Origin: Bacteroidota bacterium
GTDB taxonomy: Bacteria; Bacteroidota; Bacteroidia; Bacteroidales; F082
Assembly (NCBI GenBank): GCA_002686705.1
Contig: NYYH01000079.1
Span: 8,159 to 72,158, forward strand
Direction of reading: 5' to 3'
Length of the DNA stretch: 64,000 nucleotides
Shown here: piece by piece, positions 18,639 through 28,256 of the stretch
Position numbering within the stretch: the first letter of the stretch is position 1
How the letters are laid out: each line of letters starts with the position of its first letter
Program-made: the position numbers and the translations under genes
Notes under the pieces: generated by a model
The model's database searches: none
Seen by the model: only the letters and a program-made list of their open reading frames with translations
Told to the model about the DNA's origin: nothing

Positions 18639-19229
18639 CTATCCTTTCCCTTTAGGAATAGGGAATCTCCTGAAAATATGAGAAATACTTTTGGGCAGCT
18701 TTTTATCCCGAGTGGCTGGGTTATCATCCACTTCACCGGTACCTATCCCCTGCCAAACGAGTTTTTTATTACCCAACTCAAAAATATCTATTATCAAGGT
18801 TCCTTGTACGTAATCAACTGACCTTATTGTAGTAGTACCGCCATAATATCCTGGTCCCCAGCCATATCCATATGCCCATGGCGAACCATAATAACCCCAG
18901 CCACCACCGTAGCCTGCGTATCCACCATAATGATTTGTATATGCTTGGTAATCTGTTTTATTTTGTAAAATCACAAAAGTTGAAACTATCAATTCACCTC
19001 CTTTTTCTAAATGCTTATATCCCCTACGCTCCATCTCGCTTATTACCGCCAAAGTAATAGTTTGCCTGTCATACTCATTTATGAGTTTATCATTTTGCTT
19101 GTCCCAAGGATACATGCTAAAGTTTTTGAACTCTTTGAAATCAATCGATTTATCCCAGTTATTTGTAACCTGAAGAGAGCTACATGACACTAGAAATATC
19201 AACATTATTGGAATTAATAATTTTCTCAT
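18639..19229 (-). CDS. DUF4136 lipoprotein
   Basis: From the ATG at 19229 the product is 196 residues with a lipoprotein signal (lipobox LVSC, then SSLQVTNNWD). The DUF4136 features are the early 'FKEFKNFSMYPW' segment, a Gly/Tyr-rich stretch (about 105-130), and 'GTLIIDIFELGNKKLVWQGIG' near the C-terminus. These are envelope lipoproteins of unknown role, common in Bacteroidota. An ATG eight codons upstream (19253) is possible but would place polar residues ahead of the signal peptide. It converges with the sirtuin gene. Confidence 0.85.
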   Translation of the reverse strand: MRKLLIPIMLIFLVSCSSLQVTNNWDKSIDFKEFKNFSMYPWDKQNDKLINEYDRQTITLAVISEMERRGYKHLEKGGELIVSTFVILQNKTDYQAYTNHYGGYAGYGGGWGYYGSPWAYGYGWGPGYYGGTTTIRSVDYVQGTLIIDIFELGNKKLVWQGIGTGEVDDNPATRDKKLPKSISHIFRRFPIPKGKG

Positions 19230-19413
19230 TGTAATAAATTTAATTAGTTGCATTTTTCACAAAGATAAATCAATATACTGCAAGACAATTACAGAAATTG
19301 GTAAAATAATTTAACATCTAGAATTTTAAGTGCTTTTTTCCTAACTCAAATATTAAAAATTGAGTTGACACGTTCTCCTAAAAATGTAAATTTGCTTCTT
19401 AAATTTTAAAATT

Positions 19414-19872
19414 ATGATGAAGAGATGTTTTATTGTTACTATTTCTGTCATACTTCTAAGTATGATCATGTTTTCCTGCAAAAAGGATTCGAATCAATCG
19501 GAAATAGACCATGGATTAATTGAAGCTTATGTGATTAAAAAACAATTAGATGGACAATATACATCTAGTGGATTATACTATGTTATTGTTGATCCAGGAG
19601 ATAATGATCACCCAACAATTAATTCTAATGTCAATGTTTCATATACAGGTTATTCTCTTGAAGATGTAGTATTTGATGAAGGAAATAATATAACTCTTGG
19701 CCTCTACCAGGTAATAGCTGGATGGCAGGAAGGACTACAATTAATTGGGGAGGGTGGTAGTATAAAACTTGTAATTCCTTCTGGATTGGCATATGGGTCA
19801 AGCGGATTAGGGAGTATTAAGCCAAATGAAGTAATTGCTTTTGATGTAACACTTCATTATTTCATAAATTAG
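19414..19872 (+). CDS. FKBP-type peptidyl-prolyl cis-trans isomerase (lipoprotein)
   Basis: The 152-residue protein has a lipoprotein signal (lipobox around MFSC, Cys22) and a C-terminal FKBP domain: 'VNVSYTGYSLEDVVFDEG', 'VIAGWQEGLQLIGEGG', 'LVIPSGLAYG' and 'IAFDVTLH', with the core aromatic and loop residues. It would accelerate proline isomerisation during folding of envelope proteins. A TAAATTTG element (19387-19394) lies 19 bases before the ATG. It begins a run of three genes on the plus strand (FKBP, RecX-like, prfB). Confidence 0.92.
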   Translation: MMKRCFIVTISVILLSMIMFSCKKDSNQSEIDHGLIEAYVIKKQLDGQYTSSGLYYVIVDPGDNDHPTINSNVNVSYTGYSLEDVVFDEGNNITLGLYQVIAGWQEGLQLIGEGGSIKLVIPSGLAYGSSGLGSIKPNEVIAFDVTLHYFIN

Positions 19873-19912
19873 ATAATCGAGATGTTATTAGTTTCTTACT
19901 AAAACTTAAATT

Positions 19913-20365
19913 ATGGCACCTGAACACACATTTTTGCTAAACAAAGCACGAAAGTTTTGTGCATATCAGGAACGCTCAATTTTTGACTTGAAATCAAAAT
20001 TATTAAGCTGGAATGTAAGTGAAAAGATTATCGCTGAGATTATCCTCCTACTTAAAAAGGAAGATTTTATTAATGAGGAGCGCTTTACATTTGCCTTTGC
20101 AACTGGAAAATTACGTAATAACAAATGGGGAAAGAACAAAATTGGTTACGCTCTCCGGCAAAAGCAAATTCCTGAACTAACAATACAAATTGCACTTAAT
20201 TCGCTGGATGAGGACGAATATATAAAAACGTTAAAAGCAATACTGTCATCCAAAAATATTGATGATGATAATGACTTCCGTCGGAACTCTAAGTTGGTAA
20301 AATATGCGCAACAAAAAGGTTTTCAACCTGATTTAGTGTGGAAAGTAATTAAGAATGAAATTTAA
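19913..20365 (+). CDS. recX: RecX-family regulatory protein
   Basis: The 150-residue protein shows RecX three-helix repeats: 'ALNKA'-type start with 'ARKFCAYQERSIFDLKSKL', the 'DFINEERFTFAFATGKLR' helix and the 'KWGKNKIGYALRQKQI' segment that correspond to conserved RecX motifs. RecX inhibits or tunes RecA filaments. recA is not adjacent, which is usual in Bacteroidota. It starts 40 bases after the FKBP gene and ends 63 bases before prfB. Confidence 0.88.
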   Translation: MAPEHTFLLNKARKFCAYQERSIFDLKSKLLSWNVSEKIIAEIILLLKKEDFINEERFTFAFATGKLRNNKWGKNKIGYALRQKQIPELTIQIALNSLDEDEYIKTLKAILSSKNIDDDNDFRRNSKLVKYAQQKGFQPDLVWKVIKNEI

Positions 20366-20428
20366 AAGGAGTGATTTGTTTTTAAAAAACCTTGAAATAG
20401 CTAAATAAAATATTTGAATCAGAATAAT

Positions 20429-21521
20429 ATGTTTACAACAGAAGGAAGAAAAGAACTTTTCAAGAGGCTTGATGCTTTAAGGGGGTATCTTTGACATCGA
20501 TCGCAAGAAAATGGAGATCGAAGAAGAAGAAGAAAAAACACAATCACCTAAATTTTGGGATAATCCAAAAGCAGCAGAACAACATCTTAAAAAAATAAAG
20601 GAAAAAAAGCGATGGGTCGATTCCTTTAACAAAGCTCAGGAATCATTTAATGACCTCACCGTTATGGAGGAGTTTTTTGAAATGTCTGAAGCTACACGTC
20701 AGGAACTTGATGACCAATTTATCATTACCGGTACTTTGATTACTGACTTGGAATTCTTGCAAATGCTAAGCAATAAAGAAGATGCTTTTGACGCAATACT
20801 AAAAATAAATCCTGGAGCGGGAGGTACAGAAAGTCAGGATTGGGCAGAAATGCTTATGCGAATGTATATTCGTTATGGCGAACGAAATAATTTCAAAGTT
20901 AAAGAACTTGATTATCAGGCCGGTGATGGGGCAGGAATTAAATCAGTAACATTACAATTTAACGGTGAGTTTGCATTTGGATACTTAAAGGGTGAAAATG
21001 GAGTTCACAGACTTGTAAGACTATCGCCCTTCGACTCAGCAAACCGAAGACATACCTCATTTGCATCGGTATATGTTTATCCCGTTGTTGACGATTCAAT
21101 TGAGATTGCTATAAATCCGGCTGATATAAGCTGGGATACTTTTAGGTCGGGAGGCCCCGGTGGACAAAACGTTAACAAAGTAGAGACAGCGGTGAGGTTA
21201 CATCACGAGCCATCAGGGCTTGTAATTGAATGTCAGGAAACACGATCTCAACTACAAAATCGTGAAAAAGCTTTGCAAATGCTTCGCTCACAACTTTATG
21301 AAATAGAACTCCGAAAAAAGCAAGATGCCATTGCACAAATTGAAGGAAACAAAAAGAAAATAGAATGGGGATCACAAATTCGTTCATATGTTATGCATCC
21401 ATATAAATTAGTAAAGGACCTGCGTACAAATTATGAAACCTCAAATGTTCAGAATATAATGGACGGCGATTTGAGCGAATTTATAAAAGCTTATTTATTA
21501 GAGTTTAGTGGTAATAGTTAA
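20429..21521 (+). CDS. prfB: Peptide chain release factor 2, programmed +1 frameshift
   Basis: Translation starts at ATG 20429 and runs 21 codons to CTT (20489-20491) followed by in-frame TGA (20492-20494). Shifting +1 at CTT-T gives GAC and a 363-residue RF2 in total (join 20429-20491, 20493-21521), close to the 365 of E. coli. The context AGG GGG TAT CTT TGA C, with an SD-like AGGGGG at 20480-20485 three bases before CTT, is the classic RF2 autoregulatory site. The stop-recognition tripeptide SPF ('[12 protein letters not shown]') and the catalytic GGQ ('[16 protein letters not shown]') are present. RF2 reads UAA and UGA; low RF2 promotes the frameshift and its own synthesis. Confidence 0.97.
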
Positions 21522-21567
21522 CTATAATAGCACTGTATTATCACATCTGATTTTTTGTGCATTTCTT

Positions 21568-22179
21568 TCAAATCAGATAAAATAGCGATACCATAATACC
21601 TGCTCCTAATACAAATCCACTGTAAACCTGTGCTGGTGTGTGTACATTAAGCTTTAATCGAGAAGTTCCTACTATTCCAATTACTAACAATATAGAGAAC
21701 AATATTGCTAATAAATTATAATGATGGCTTAAAGCAAATCCTAAAAAGACTCCAAACATACCTCCCCAAGCAGTCATGTGCAGGCTAATTTTCGTTATGT
21801 AATTAATAACTAAACAGATGAGGACAAGCACTGTAGCTCCAGCCATAAAAAGTGCCATGAGGCCTGTTAGTGATGTTTGTTTCAGAAAATAATAAGTGCC
21901 ATAAAATGCTACGGCAATTATTATCATTGGTAATGTTCTTTCCTGTCTTGTATCCATTTCCAGGTTTTTAATTTTTCCTACTTTTAAGAGAATGAATATT
22001 ACTATTGATGGTAATACGAAAGTTGTAAGAAATACAAAAACAACAATAATATACCTGTATTTTAAAGGCATTACCAATATTGAGTGAATTTGGAGGTTAA
22101 TCATCACCAACAGTGTATATGTTGGAACCAATAGAGGGTGAAAAACAGCAGATACAATTTTAGCCAAACGGAGATTCAT
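21568..22179 (-). CDS. PAP2-like integral membrane protein
   Basis: The 203-residue protein has about six hydrophobic helices. Its C-terminal 'SRLKLNVHTPAQVYSGFVLG' resembles PAP2 phosphatase motif 3 (SR-x5-H-x3-D), with Gln where the family usually has Asp, and no clear motif 1 (KX6RP) is seen. It may be a degenerate PAP2 relative rather than an active lipid phosphatase. The gene is convergent with prfB and upstream of nothing else on its strand within 100 bases. Confidence 0.65.
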   Translation of the reverse strand: MNLRLAKIVSAVFHPLLVPTYTLLVMINLQIHSILVMPLKYRYIIVVFVFLTTFVLPSIVIFILLKVGKIKNLEMDTRQERTLPMIIIAVAFYGTYYFLKQTSLTGLMALFMAGATVLVLICLVINYITKISLHMTAWGGMFGVFLGFALSHHYNLLAILFSILLVIGIVGTSRLKLNVHTPAQVYSGFVLGAGIMVSLFYLI

Positions 22180-22289
22180 GTTAAACAGATTATTGGCAAC
22201 CAGTCTTAGGTCATTAATTAATTGCTAAGCATATTTTCATTATTTCATTTGTGAACATCACTATTTCTTCAATTATCGCTATTAATAAA

Positions 22290-23798
22290 TCAAGTTTGCT
22301 TAACTATGTGTTCTTTACGTAATCGTGCTACAGGTATTTTAAGCTGTTCCCTATATTTTGCAACGGTCCGTCGTGCGATAGGATAGCCCTTTTCTTTTAA
22401 TTTAGTAGTAAGATACTCATCAGTAAAAGGTTTATCCTTGTTTTCCGAATCAATAATATTTCTCAATATTGTTTTTATTTCACGCGTGGATACAGTTTCA
22501 CCATCATCCTTTTGCATAGACTCGCTAAAAAAGCTCTTAATTAATAGAGTGCCGAATGGAGTTTGCACATACTTACTGTTTGCAACTCGTGAAATAGTGG
22601 AAATATCAAGATTTACTTTTTCAGCAATATCCTTCAGAATCATTGGTTTTAGTTTAGTGTCATCCCCTGTAAGCAAATAATCGTACTGATACTCCATTAT
22701 TGCATTCATTGTAGAGTATAGGGTGTTCTGACGTTGCTGTATTGCATCAATAAACCAACGTGCGGAATCAACTTTTTGTTTTATGAAAGAGTAGGCCTCG
22801 CGTTGTTTTTTGCTTTTCTTTTGTTTTCCAATATTTTCCATCATATTTGAAAACGACCCATTTACTTTGAGATCGGTATTGTTCCATGAATTGAGTGAAA
22901 GCTCGAGTTTATCACCATTATTAGTAATTGTAAAATCGGGGATGATGTAATGATTCTCTTTTGATGTTTCGCTTAATGAATTACCAGGTTTAGGGTTTAA
23001 CTTCAGTATTACATCCATAGCTTCTCTAAGCTGTTCATCACTAATCATTGCCCGTTTTATTATCTTCTGATAATGCTTTTTTGTGAAGTCATTGAAATAT
23101 CTGGTAATGATCTTTTTTGCGAGCTCCAGCTTATCAGAAGGGGAATCCTCCAGTTGACGGTTAATCTGAATTAATAAGCACTCTTTAAGGTCAATTGCAC
23201 CTATTCCTGCTGGATCGAATTGTTGAATTACGTCAAGTACTTTTTCAACTTCTTGCTTGCTTATATCTATATTTTGGGTGAAAGCCAGATCATCTACAAT
23301 TGCATCAACCGATCTTTGAAGATACCCTGAATCGTCAATATTACCGATAATATAATTTCCTATTTGGGTTTCTAATTCGTTAAGGTGACGATAACTTAAC
23401 TGATTTTGCAGATTTTCATGGAAGCTGACACCCGAAACAAAAGGAACTTCCCTCCGATCTTCATCGGAAGTATAATTATTTGTTTTTAATTTATATGAAG
23501 GGATATCATCTTCATTGATGTAATCATTAAAATCGAATTCATCATCTTTGGCTTTATAGTCATCCAAATCTGTATCACTAGCATCGGTTTTATCTTCTGG
23601 ATCCGGCTTATCCTCCGCTATCTCCTGACCATCATCAGATTGTTCATTGGCATCAATTTCGAGGGCTGGGTTGTCTTCAATTTCCTGCTTAATACGCTGT
23701 TCCAATCCTACAGTTGGTATTTGTAATAACTTCATCAGCAGTATTTGCTGTGGAGAAAGCTTTTGAAGTAATTTTTGCTGTAAGCGTTGATTCAGCAT
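22290..23798 (-). CDS. rpoN: RNA polymerase sigma-54 factor
   Basis: The 502-residue product starts with the Gln/Leu-rich activator-interaction region ('LNQRLQQKLLQKLSPQQ'), then an acidic linker (about 50-100), the core-binding domain, the HTH that reads the -12 element ('KVNLDISTISRVANSKYVQT'), and the RpoN box 'ARRTVAKYREQL' near the C-terminus. ATG at 23798 is preferred over a TTG two codons earlier. Sigma-54 needs AAA+ activators, none of which is in this window. A -33/-7 promoter is visible at 23826-23856. Confidence 0.96.
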   Translation of the reverse strand: MLNQRLQQKLLQKLSPQQILLMKLLQIPTVGLEQRIKQEIEDNPALEIDANEQSDDGQEIAEDKPDPEDKTDASDTDLDDYKAKDDEFDFNDYINEDDIPSYKLKTNNYTSDEDRREVPFVSGVSFHENLQNQLSYRHLNELETQIGNYIIGNIDDSGYLQRSVDAIVDDLAFTQNIDISKQEVEKVLDVIQQFDPAGIGAIDLKECLLIQINRQLEDSPSDKLELAKKIITRYFNDFTKKHYQKIIKRAMISDEQLREAMDVILKLNPKPGNSLSETSKENHYIIPDFTITNNGDKLELSLNSWNNTDLKVNGSFSNMMENIGKQKKSKKQREAYSFIKQKVDSARWFIDAIQQRQNTLYSTMNAIMEYQYDYLLTGDDTKLKPMILKDIAEKVNLDISTISRVANSKYVQTPFGTLLIKSFFSESMQKDDGETVSTREIKTILRNIIDSENKDKPFTDEYLTTKLKEKGYPIARRTVAKYREQLKIPVARLRKEHIVKQT

Positions 23799-24101
23799 TT
23801 GCAATTAGTCTTAATTCTATCAAGACAAATATAATAACATTTTTATTATGGCACAATTTTGGATTGTCAATTTTTAAAATTGTTTTAAACGTAAAGTTGA
23901 GTAACTAAAGTTATTAAGTTTAGTAGTGCGATTTGACATGTGAATAATTAATAAATGTATACTAATTACCATGTAATCTTTTGCGTGCTTTTTAACATTT
24001 TGTGAAAAACTAATTACGCATTTAAAAAAACACAGTACCATTTTCTACTACTTTTACTAGTTATGCTAGTACTTTCATCCCTTATTTTAACTAACTAAGA
24101 A
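23799..24101. other. Intergenic region between rpoN and the T9SS locus
   Basis: This divergent gap of about 300 bases holds the rpoN promoter on the minus strand. On the plus strand it holds a short inverted repeat, ACTAG-N5-CTAGT, at about 24057-24071. I see no exact -7 element for the plus-strand gene and no RNA gene. Confidence 0.5.
23826..23856 (-). promoter_or_regulatory. Bacteroidota-type promoter of rpoN
   Basis: On the minus strand TTG (23856-23854) is followed after 20 bases by TATATTTG (23833-23826), an exact TAnnTTTG match, 27 bases upstream of the rpoN ATG. Confidence 0.55.
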
Positions 24102-24534
24102 ATGGTCAAATTTATGGTTAAAAAAAGCTCATTAATAAAACTCTTTTTAATGATGAGTTTGGGATTCTACAATTACTACACAGCTGCACAAAACCTTGAA
24201 GATATTACCGTCACAATAATCTTTGAAAGTAATCCAGCAGATTACGAAGCTACTACAGCCCCTTTAAAATACAACAAGAAATTCGCCCTAAGCATGCAAG
24301 TTGATGATGGTAACAGTTCTATTTATGATATAGGTTTTCAAGTATTTGAAGGTGGAACTAATGATGGCACAACATCTACAGGCATGAACTATTCTGATGG
24401 ATGCAGTAACCTTTTTTCATTTAAAATGACATCATCAATATTCATGTTTTCTGGTGGAAGTCCCATTCCGATTGGTACAGATCTTCATAATAATCCAGAA
24501 TCAGATGTAATTACATGGCAACAATTAGGTGAGC
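24102..24534 (+). pseudogene. 5' part of a T9SS-secreted protein, interrupted by an IS3 element
   Basis: The segment encodes a signal peptide (ending near YTAAQN) and the first 145 residues of a secreted protein. Its 'APLKYNKKFALSMQVDDG' region is nearly identical in plan to the paralogue at 29264 ('APLKYNKDFALSMQVDD'). The VDDG motif recalls NodB-type polysaccharide deacetylases, but the metal-binding HxxxH is not evident, so that link is tentative. The reading frame runs into the insertion at 24535, giving a short foreign tail that ends at 24617. The remainder of the gene resumes at 25842. Confidence 0.85.
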
Positions 24535-24572
24535 TGTCACGTCCTGAAATACGGCTACAGGTTAAAATTAAA

Positions 24573-25454
24573 TTAAGCTACATTATTGAACACCATATTT
24601 GGAGTTTTAAAGTCTAAAGATAAGTGTAATCTTCTATCGTTATATAGTTCGATAGCATTTTTTGTTGCTTGTTTAGTATGTTTTTCATCATGGAATATTT
24701 GATCTAGATAGAATTCGTCTTTTAGGATTCCGTTAACTCTTTCAGCAATAGCATTTTCATAACAATGATTTTCTTCAGTCATACTAATTTTGATCTTTCT
24801 TTTTTTAAGCTCATTTACATACATATGACTGCAATACTGCACTCCTCTATCAGAGTGGTGTGTTAAATCTGTTGCATGCCTGGCATGTCTTAGAGCTTTT
24901 TTAAGGGCTCTAAGGCAACCAGTAAGCTCGAGACTGTCACTTACATCATAACCAACAATTTTACGAGAATACACATCAGTAATAAGAGCCAAATAACAGA
25001 AACCATTTACTGTCCTGATGTAAGTAATATCAGACACCCATATTTGATTCGGCTTACTTGGTTTCATATTCTTTATCAGATTGTTGTACTTATGAAAATG
25101 ATGATAAGAATTAGTTGTTTTAGTGAATATTCTCTTTCGTTTAATAAGCATGTCATTTTCTCTGAGTATGTCAAACAAAGTATCTCGTCCCACTTTTAAG
25201 TCTTTTTTTTGAAAGGACTTGTGTAAGGCTTTATATAGTTTTCTTGTCCCTTCTCTTGCCAACACTTTTCTACGTTCTTTAACTAATACCAATATTTGAT
25301 GTTCACGATCCTGTTGTATGGTATAACGTCTCCGAAACTTGTAATAAGCATCGCGTTTAATACTGAAGCAATCGCAGACTTCTGAAGTACTTGCTATAGA
25401 TCTATTACGAGCTTTGTCAACAGCCTTTATAAGGGATCTATGTTTAGTTCTTTT
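24573..25454 (-). CDS. IS3-family transposase OrfB (DDE integrase domain)
   Basis: The frame is open from 25454, just after an upstream stop, and gives about 293 residues without a conventional start, as expected for an ORF entered by frameshift. It has the HTH_21-like N-terminal part ('RREGTRKLYKALH'-like region) and an rve integrase core with the DDE triad: D in 'WVSDITYI', D in 'HHSDRGVQYCS', E in 'ENAIAERVNGILKDEF'. A run A6G (25456-25450 on the minus strand) in the orfA/orfB overlap is the probable slippage site. A TTG at 25292 starts a shorter product lacking the N-terminal part. Confidence 0.9.
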   Translation of the reverse strand, partial: KRTKHRSLIKAVDKARNRSIASTSEVCDCFSIKRDAYYKFRRRYTIQQDREHQILVLVKERRKVLAREGTRKLYKALHKSFQKKDLKVGRDTLFDILRENDMLIKRKRIFTKTTNSYHHFHKYNNLIKNMKPSKPNQIWVSDITYIRTVNGFCYLALITDVYSRKIVGYDVSDSLELTGCLRALKKALRHARHATDLTHHSDRGVQYCSHMYVNELKKRKIKISMTEENHCYENAIAERVNGILKDEFYLDQIFHDEKHTKQATKNAIELYNDRRLHLSLDFKTPNMVFNNVA

Positions 25455-25825
25455 TTAAGTTCTTCAACACTTTTATATCCTAGATTTTCAGCTGCAACCT
25501 CTAAATAGGATTCATTTACCAGCTGATCTAAGTCTTACTTAATCAGTAGTTTTCTGAGTTGTTCTATTTCTTTCTGAAGTGCCTTAAGTCTAGATATTTC
25601 ATCTTTAGTTTCAACCATAATACGAGTATTCATTAAATCTTTTCTGTCGTATTTTTTAATCCATTCGTTGATAGTACTGGACTGTAGTCCATAAATACGT
25701 GCCAATTGTCTCTTAGTATAATTTCCGGTACTAAGTTCGGCTAAAATTTTGAGTTTGAAACTTTCACTGTAACGTCTTGTTACTTGGTCATTTTTATACA
25801 TATGTGATACATTTTGTGTATACAT
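25427..25825 (-). pseudogene. IS3-family transposase OrfA with an internal stop codon
   Basis: The first 96 codons (25825-25535) encode an HTH_Tnp_1-type DNA-binding domain ('RRYSESFKLKILAELSTG', 'QLARIYGLQSSTINEWIKKY') and the start of a leucine-zipper-like coiled coil. TAA at 25537-25535 stops it, but the same frame stays open for about 35 further codons with coding-like sequence ('LDQLVNESYLEVAAENLGY', 'KSVEELKKELNIDPL') up to TAA at 25427. This looks like a normal OrfA of about 132 residues cut by a nonsense mutation. Confidence 0.75.
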
Positions 25826-25841
25826 ATTTTAGGACGACTCA

Positions 25842-28245
25842 AGCTTATAACAACGGTTGGGGGATTGCAAATAAAGGTATTAATAGTTATACCGGCGACA
25901 ATACTGATTTTATTAAATATTCAATTGCGAGAAACATAAGTTATTGCAGAAGAAAGATGTATAATTCAACACCTGGTGGAGTGATTCCCAATGTATTTGT
26001 TAATCCTGGGGGTAATCTAATTTGGTCTTTTCCAGCCTTCAGTTTAGGCAATATATGTGCAATAAATCAAATTTCCCTGATGCCACTTGGTATTTATGGT
26101 GGAAACGTAAATGATCCGGCATTTAACTGGGCAGAAAACAAATATGATCTTTATCGAATTGTTGCAAAAGATAGGGATGTAAAAGCTTTTGCGGATTCAT
26201 TGGCAAATTCAAGTGTCGATGGTGCTAATTATTGGGGTGCTCTTTTTACTACTTCGCTTGTTGACAATTATTATTCTAGTGATTTTGTCAGCGATTTCAA
26301 TTACATCTTTAACAAATATGGAAGTGATGGAACAGACGAAATTTTAATGACTACGGATGAAGAAATTCTTGACTACCTTATTGTAAGAGACGCAATTACA
26401 ATTAACAAAAATCTTACAGGAAATATATTAACATTAACTTTTAGCGGAAGCTTGCCCGATAACTTACTACATTATGCTTCATCTGTTATAGTAAATTCAG
26501 ATGCAAATATAATTGACATTAACATTCAAGGTGCTGAAGGCTTTTCTGATTGCCTTGTTAATGATACTGCGGCATTGATTAACATAAGTTGGGGTGGATT
26601 TGTTGTTCCTTCACCTGAAGATCTTGCGACACAATATACATCAACTGCTGTATCAACCCAAACAGATTACGATGCTTTAATAGCAATGGATTATGTTACA
26701 GTACTTGAATATGGAGATATTAAAGAAAACCTTGTTAACCAATTATGTAATATTCCTGGAATTCCATATGATGAAGGTTTCTGTAATAGTGGGTACCCTG
26801 ATTTTGTTAAAATTACGGGTGATAGTATAATCTCTTACGGTGATCAGGCAATATTAACTGCAACTGAATTTATGGATAGTTATTTCTGGAGCAACGGACA
26901 AATAACCGAATCAATTACTGTTAGTCCGGTAACTGACACAAAATATTGGGTGGATGCTGTTACCAAATATAGTAATAATGTTAGCGACACTATCGTAGTA
27001 ACTGTTACTGATTCTTATATTATTAGTCATTCCCCCTTATTTATAGACCATATCAAAGGCCAGCCTGATAGTTTGTGGGTAGAGTTAAAGCCAGGCGCAT
27101 CAAGTTTATGGAGCACAGGGTCAACGCAGAACTTCATATTAGTGGATCCTGATGTAAGCACAACTTACCATTTGGATGTAATTGTAAATAGTGAAATAAT
27201 TAACCAGCTTGACTTTGATGTATATGTTGGTAACGTCATCGATTTTAGTTTTGATAGTGTTTGTTTTGGACAAACTACAACTTTTATAAATACTTCTGTA
27301 GTCAACGATAGCATTACTAACATATATTGGGATTTGAATGGCGACACTCAGTTTAATGATGCTGAAGGAGAAATAGTTACATATGTATTCAGTAATGCAG
27401 GGGACCACCTTGTTGGTATGCGCATATATTTCAAAACTGACCCGATGGAAGTAATATATAACGTAGTTCCAGCAGGAGATAATCCAGAAGTGAACTTTGA
27501 ATATGACAATACTTGTATCGGATTAACTACAATTTTTTACGGTCTAGGCACAGTACAAGTTGGCGAACTCGATCAATGGTTGTGGAACTTCGGTGATGGT
27601 AAAACTGACAACTTTCAAAATACAAGCAATCTTTATAGTGAGGCTGGCAGTTATGTTGTAAAATTAAACGCTTCGTCTTCCGTAGGTTGCACAGATTCGG
27701 TACAAAAAACGATTATAATTTTTAACTCACCTACTATTGAACTTAAAAAAGCGAATGATAGTATAGTTAACAACCTTGATACTGTTTATTTCAACAAGGG
27801 TGGAACAACTACAATTTATATTTCAGATTTTACGAGTTACGATTCTGTAACATGGTTCGACAATAGCCATGGAGAATCTATTACTATTGCTGAAGAAGGC
27901 AGCTATAATGTAACCGTTTATATAGACGATTGCAATTCAACGCAAAGGTTTTTCACATCATGGGGTTCGTCACCACAGCCATCAGGTAACGATATTATGA
28001 ATTTATTTACTCCTAATGGAGATGGGTTTAACGACATATGGATTATTAACGATCCAGAAATTGTTTTCCCAATTAAAGTTAGTGTTTATAACAGAAGTGG
28101 AAAACAGGTATATGCACACAATAATTATCAGAATGATTGGGATGGCCAATATAACGGCAATCCATTACCGCAGGCAACTTATTATTATATCATCGAAGAT
28201 AGCTCAGGGAATACATTCAAAGGAGCTGTCACAATTATTCGATAA
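25842..28245 (+). pseudogene. 3' part of the IS-split T9SS protein, with type B (gliding-motility) C-terminal domain
   Basis: After the IS the reading resumes at 'AYNNGWGIANKG' and matches the paralogue at 29264 ('YSHNWGILNHG') over the rest of the shared N-terminal domain of about 400 residues. Ig-like/PKD domains follow ('WLWNFGDGKTDNFQN'). The end is a gliding-motility-associated C-terminal domain, beginning 'NLFTPNGDGFNDIWII', the type B T9SS sorting signal. The gene lies 11 bases upstream of a PorP/SprF gene, the usual partner of type B cargo. Joining the flanks at the AGC duplication leaves the two halves one base out of frame. An ATG inside the IS (25777) opens this frame but without a signal peptide. 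Confidence 0.85.
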
Positions 28246-28256
28246 TAAATTTATTT

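Larger units (their letters stand above)
24535..25841 (-). mobile_element. IS3-family insertion sequence, 1307 bp
   Basis: The element has imperfect terminal inverted repeats (left TGTCACGTCCTGAAATA, right reverse-complemented TGAGTCGTCCTAAAATA, 13 of 17 identical), ends in TG...CA, and is flanked by a 3-bp direct repeat AGC (24532-24534 and 25842-25844), as expected for IS3. It carries orfA and orfB on the minus strand with a probable -1 frameshift between them. It splits a T9SS cargo gene. An in-frame stop in orfA suggests this copy may no longer move by itself. Confidence 0.92.

Noticed and set aside
23849..23864. Possible sigma-54 promoter (TGGCAC followed by TTTTGG) between rpoN and the T9SS gene
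   Set aside because: The -24 half matches, but the -12 half reads TGGA instead of TTGC and the site is about 240 bases from the plus-strand start codon. One good half-site is not enough.
25777..25841. ATG inside the IS3 element as the true start of the downstream T9SS protein
   Set aside because: The encoded N-terminus comes from the IS end read on the opposite strand and has no signal peptide. The paralogue shows that the real N-terminus lies before the insertion.
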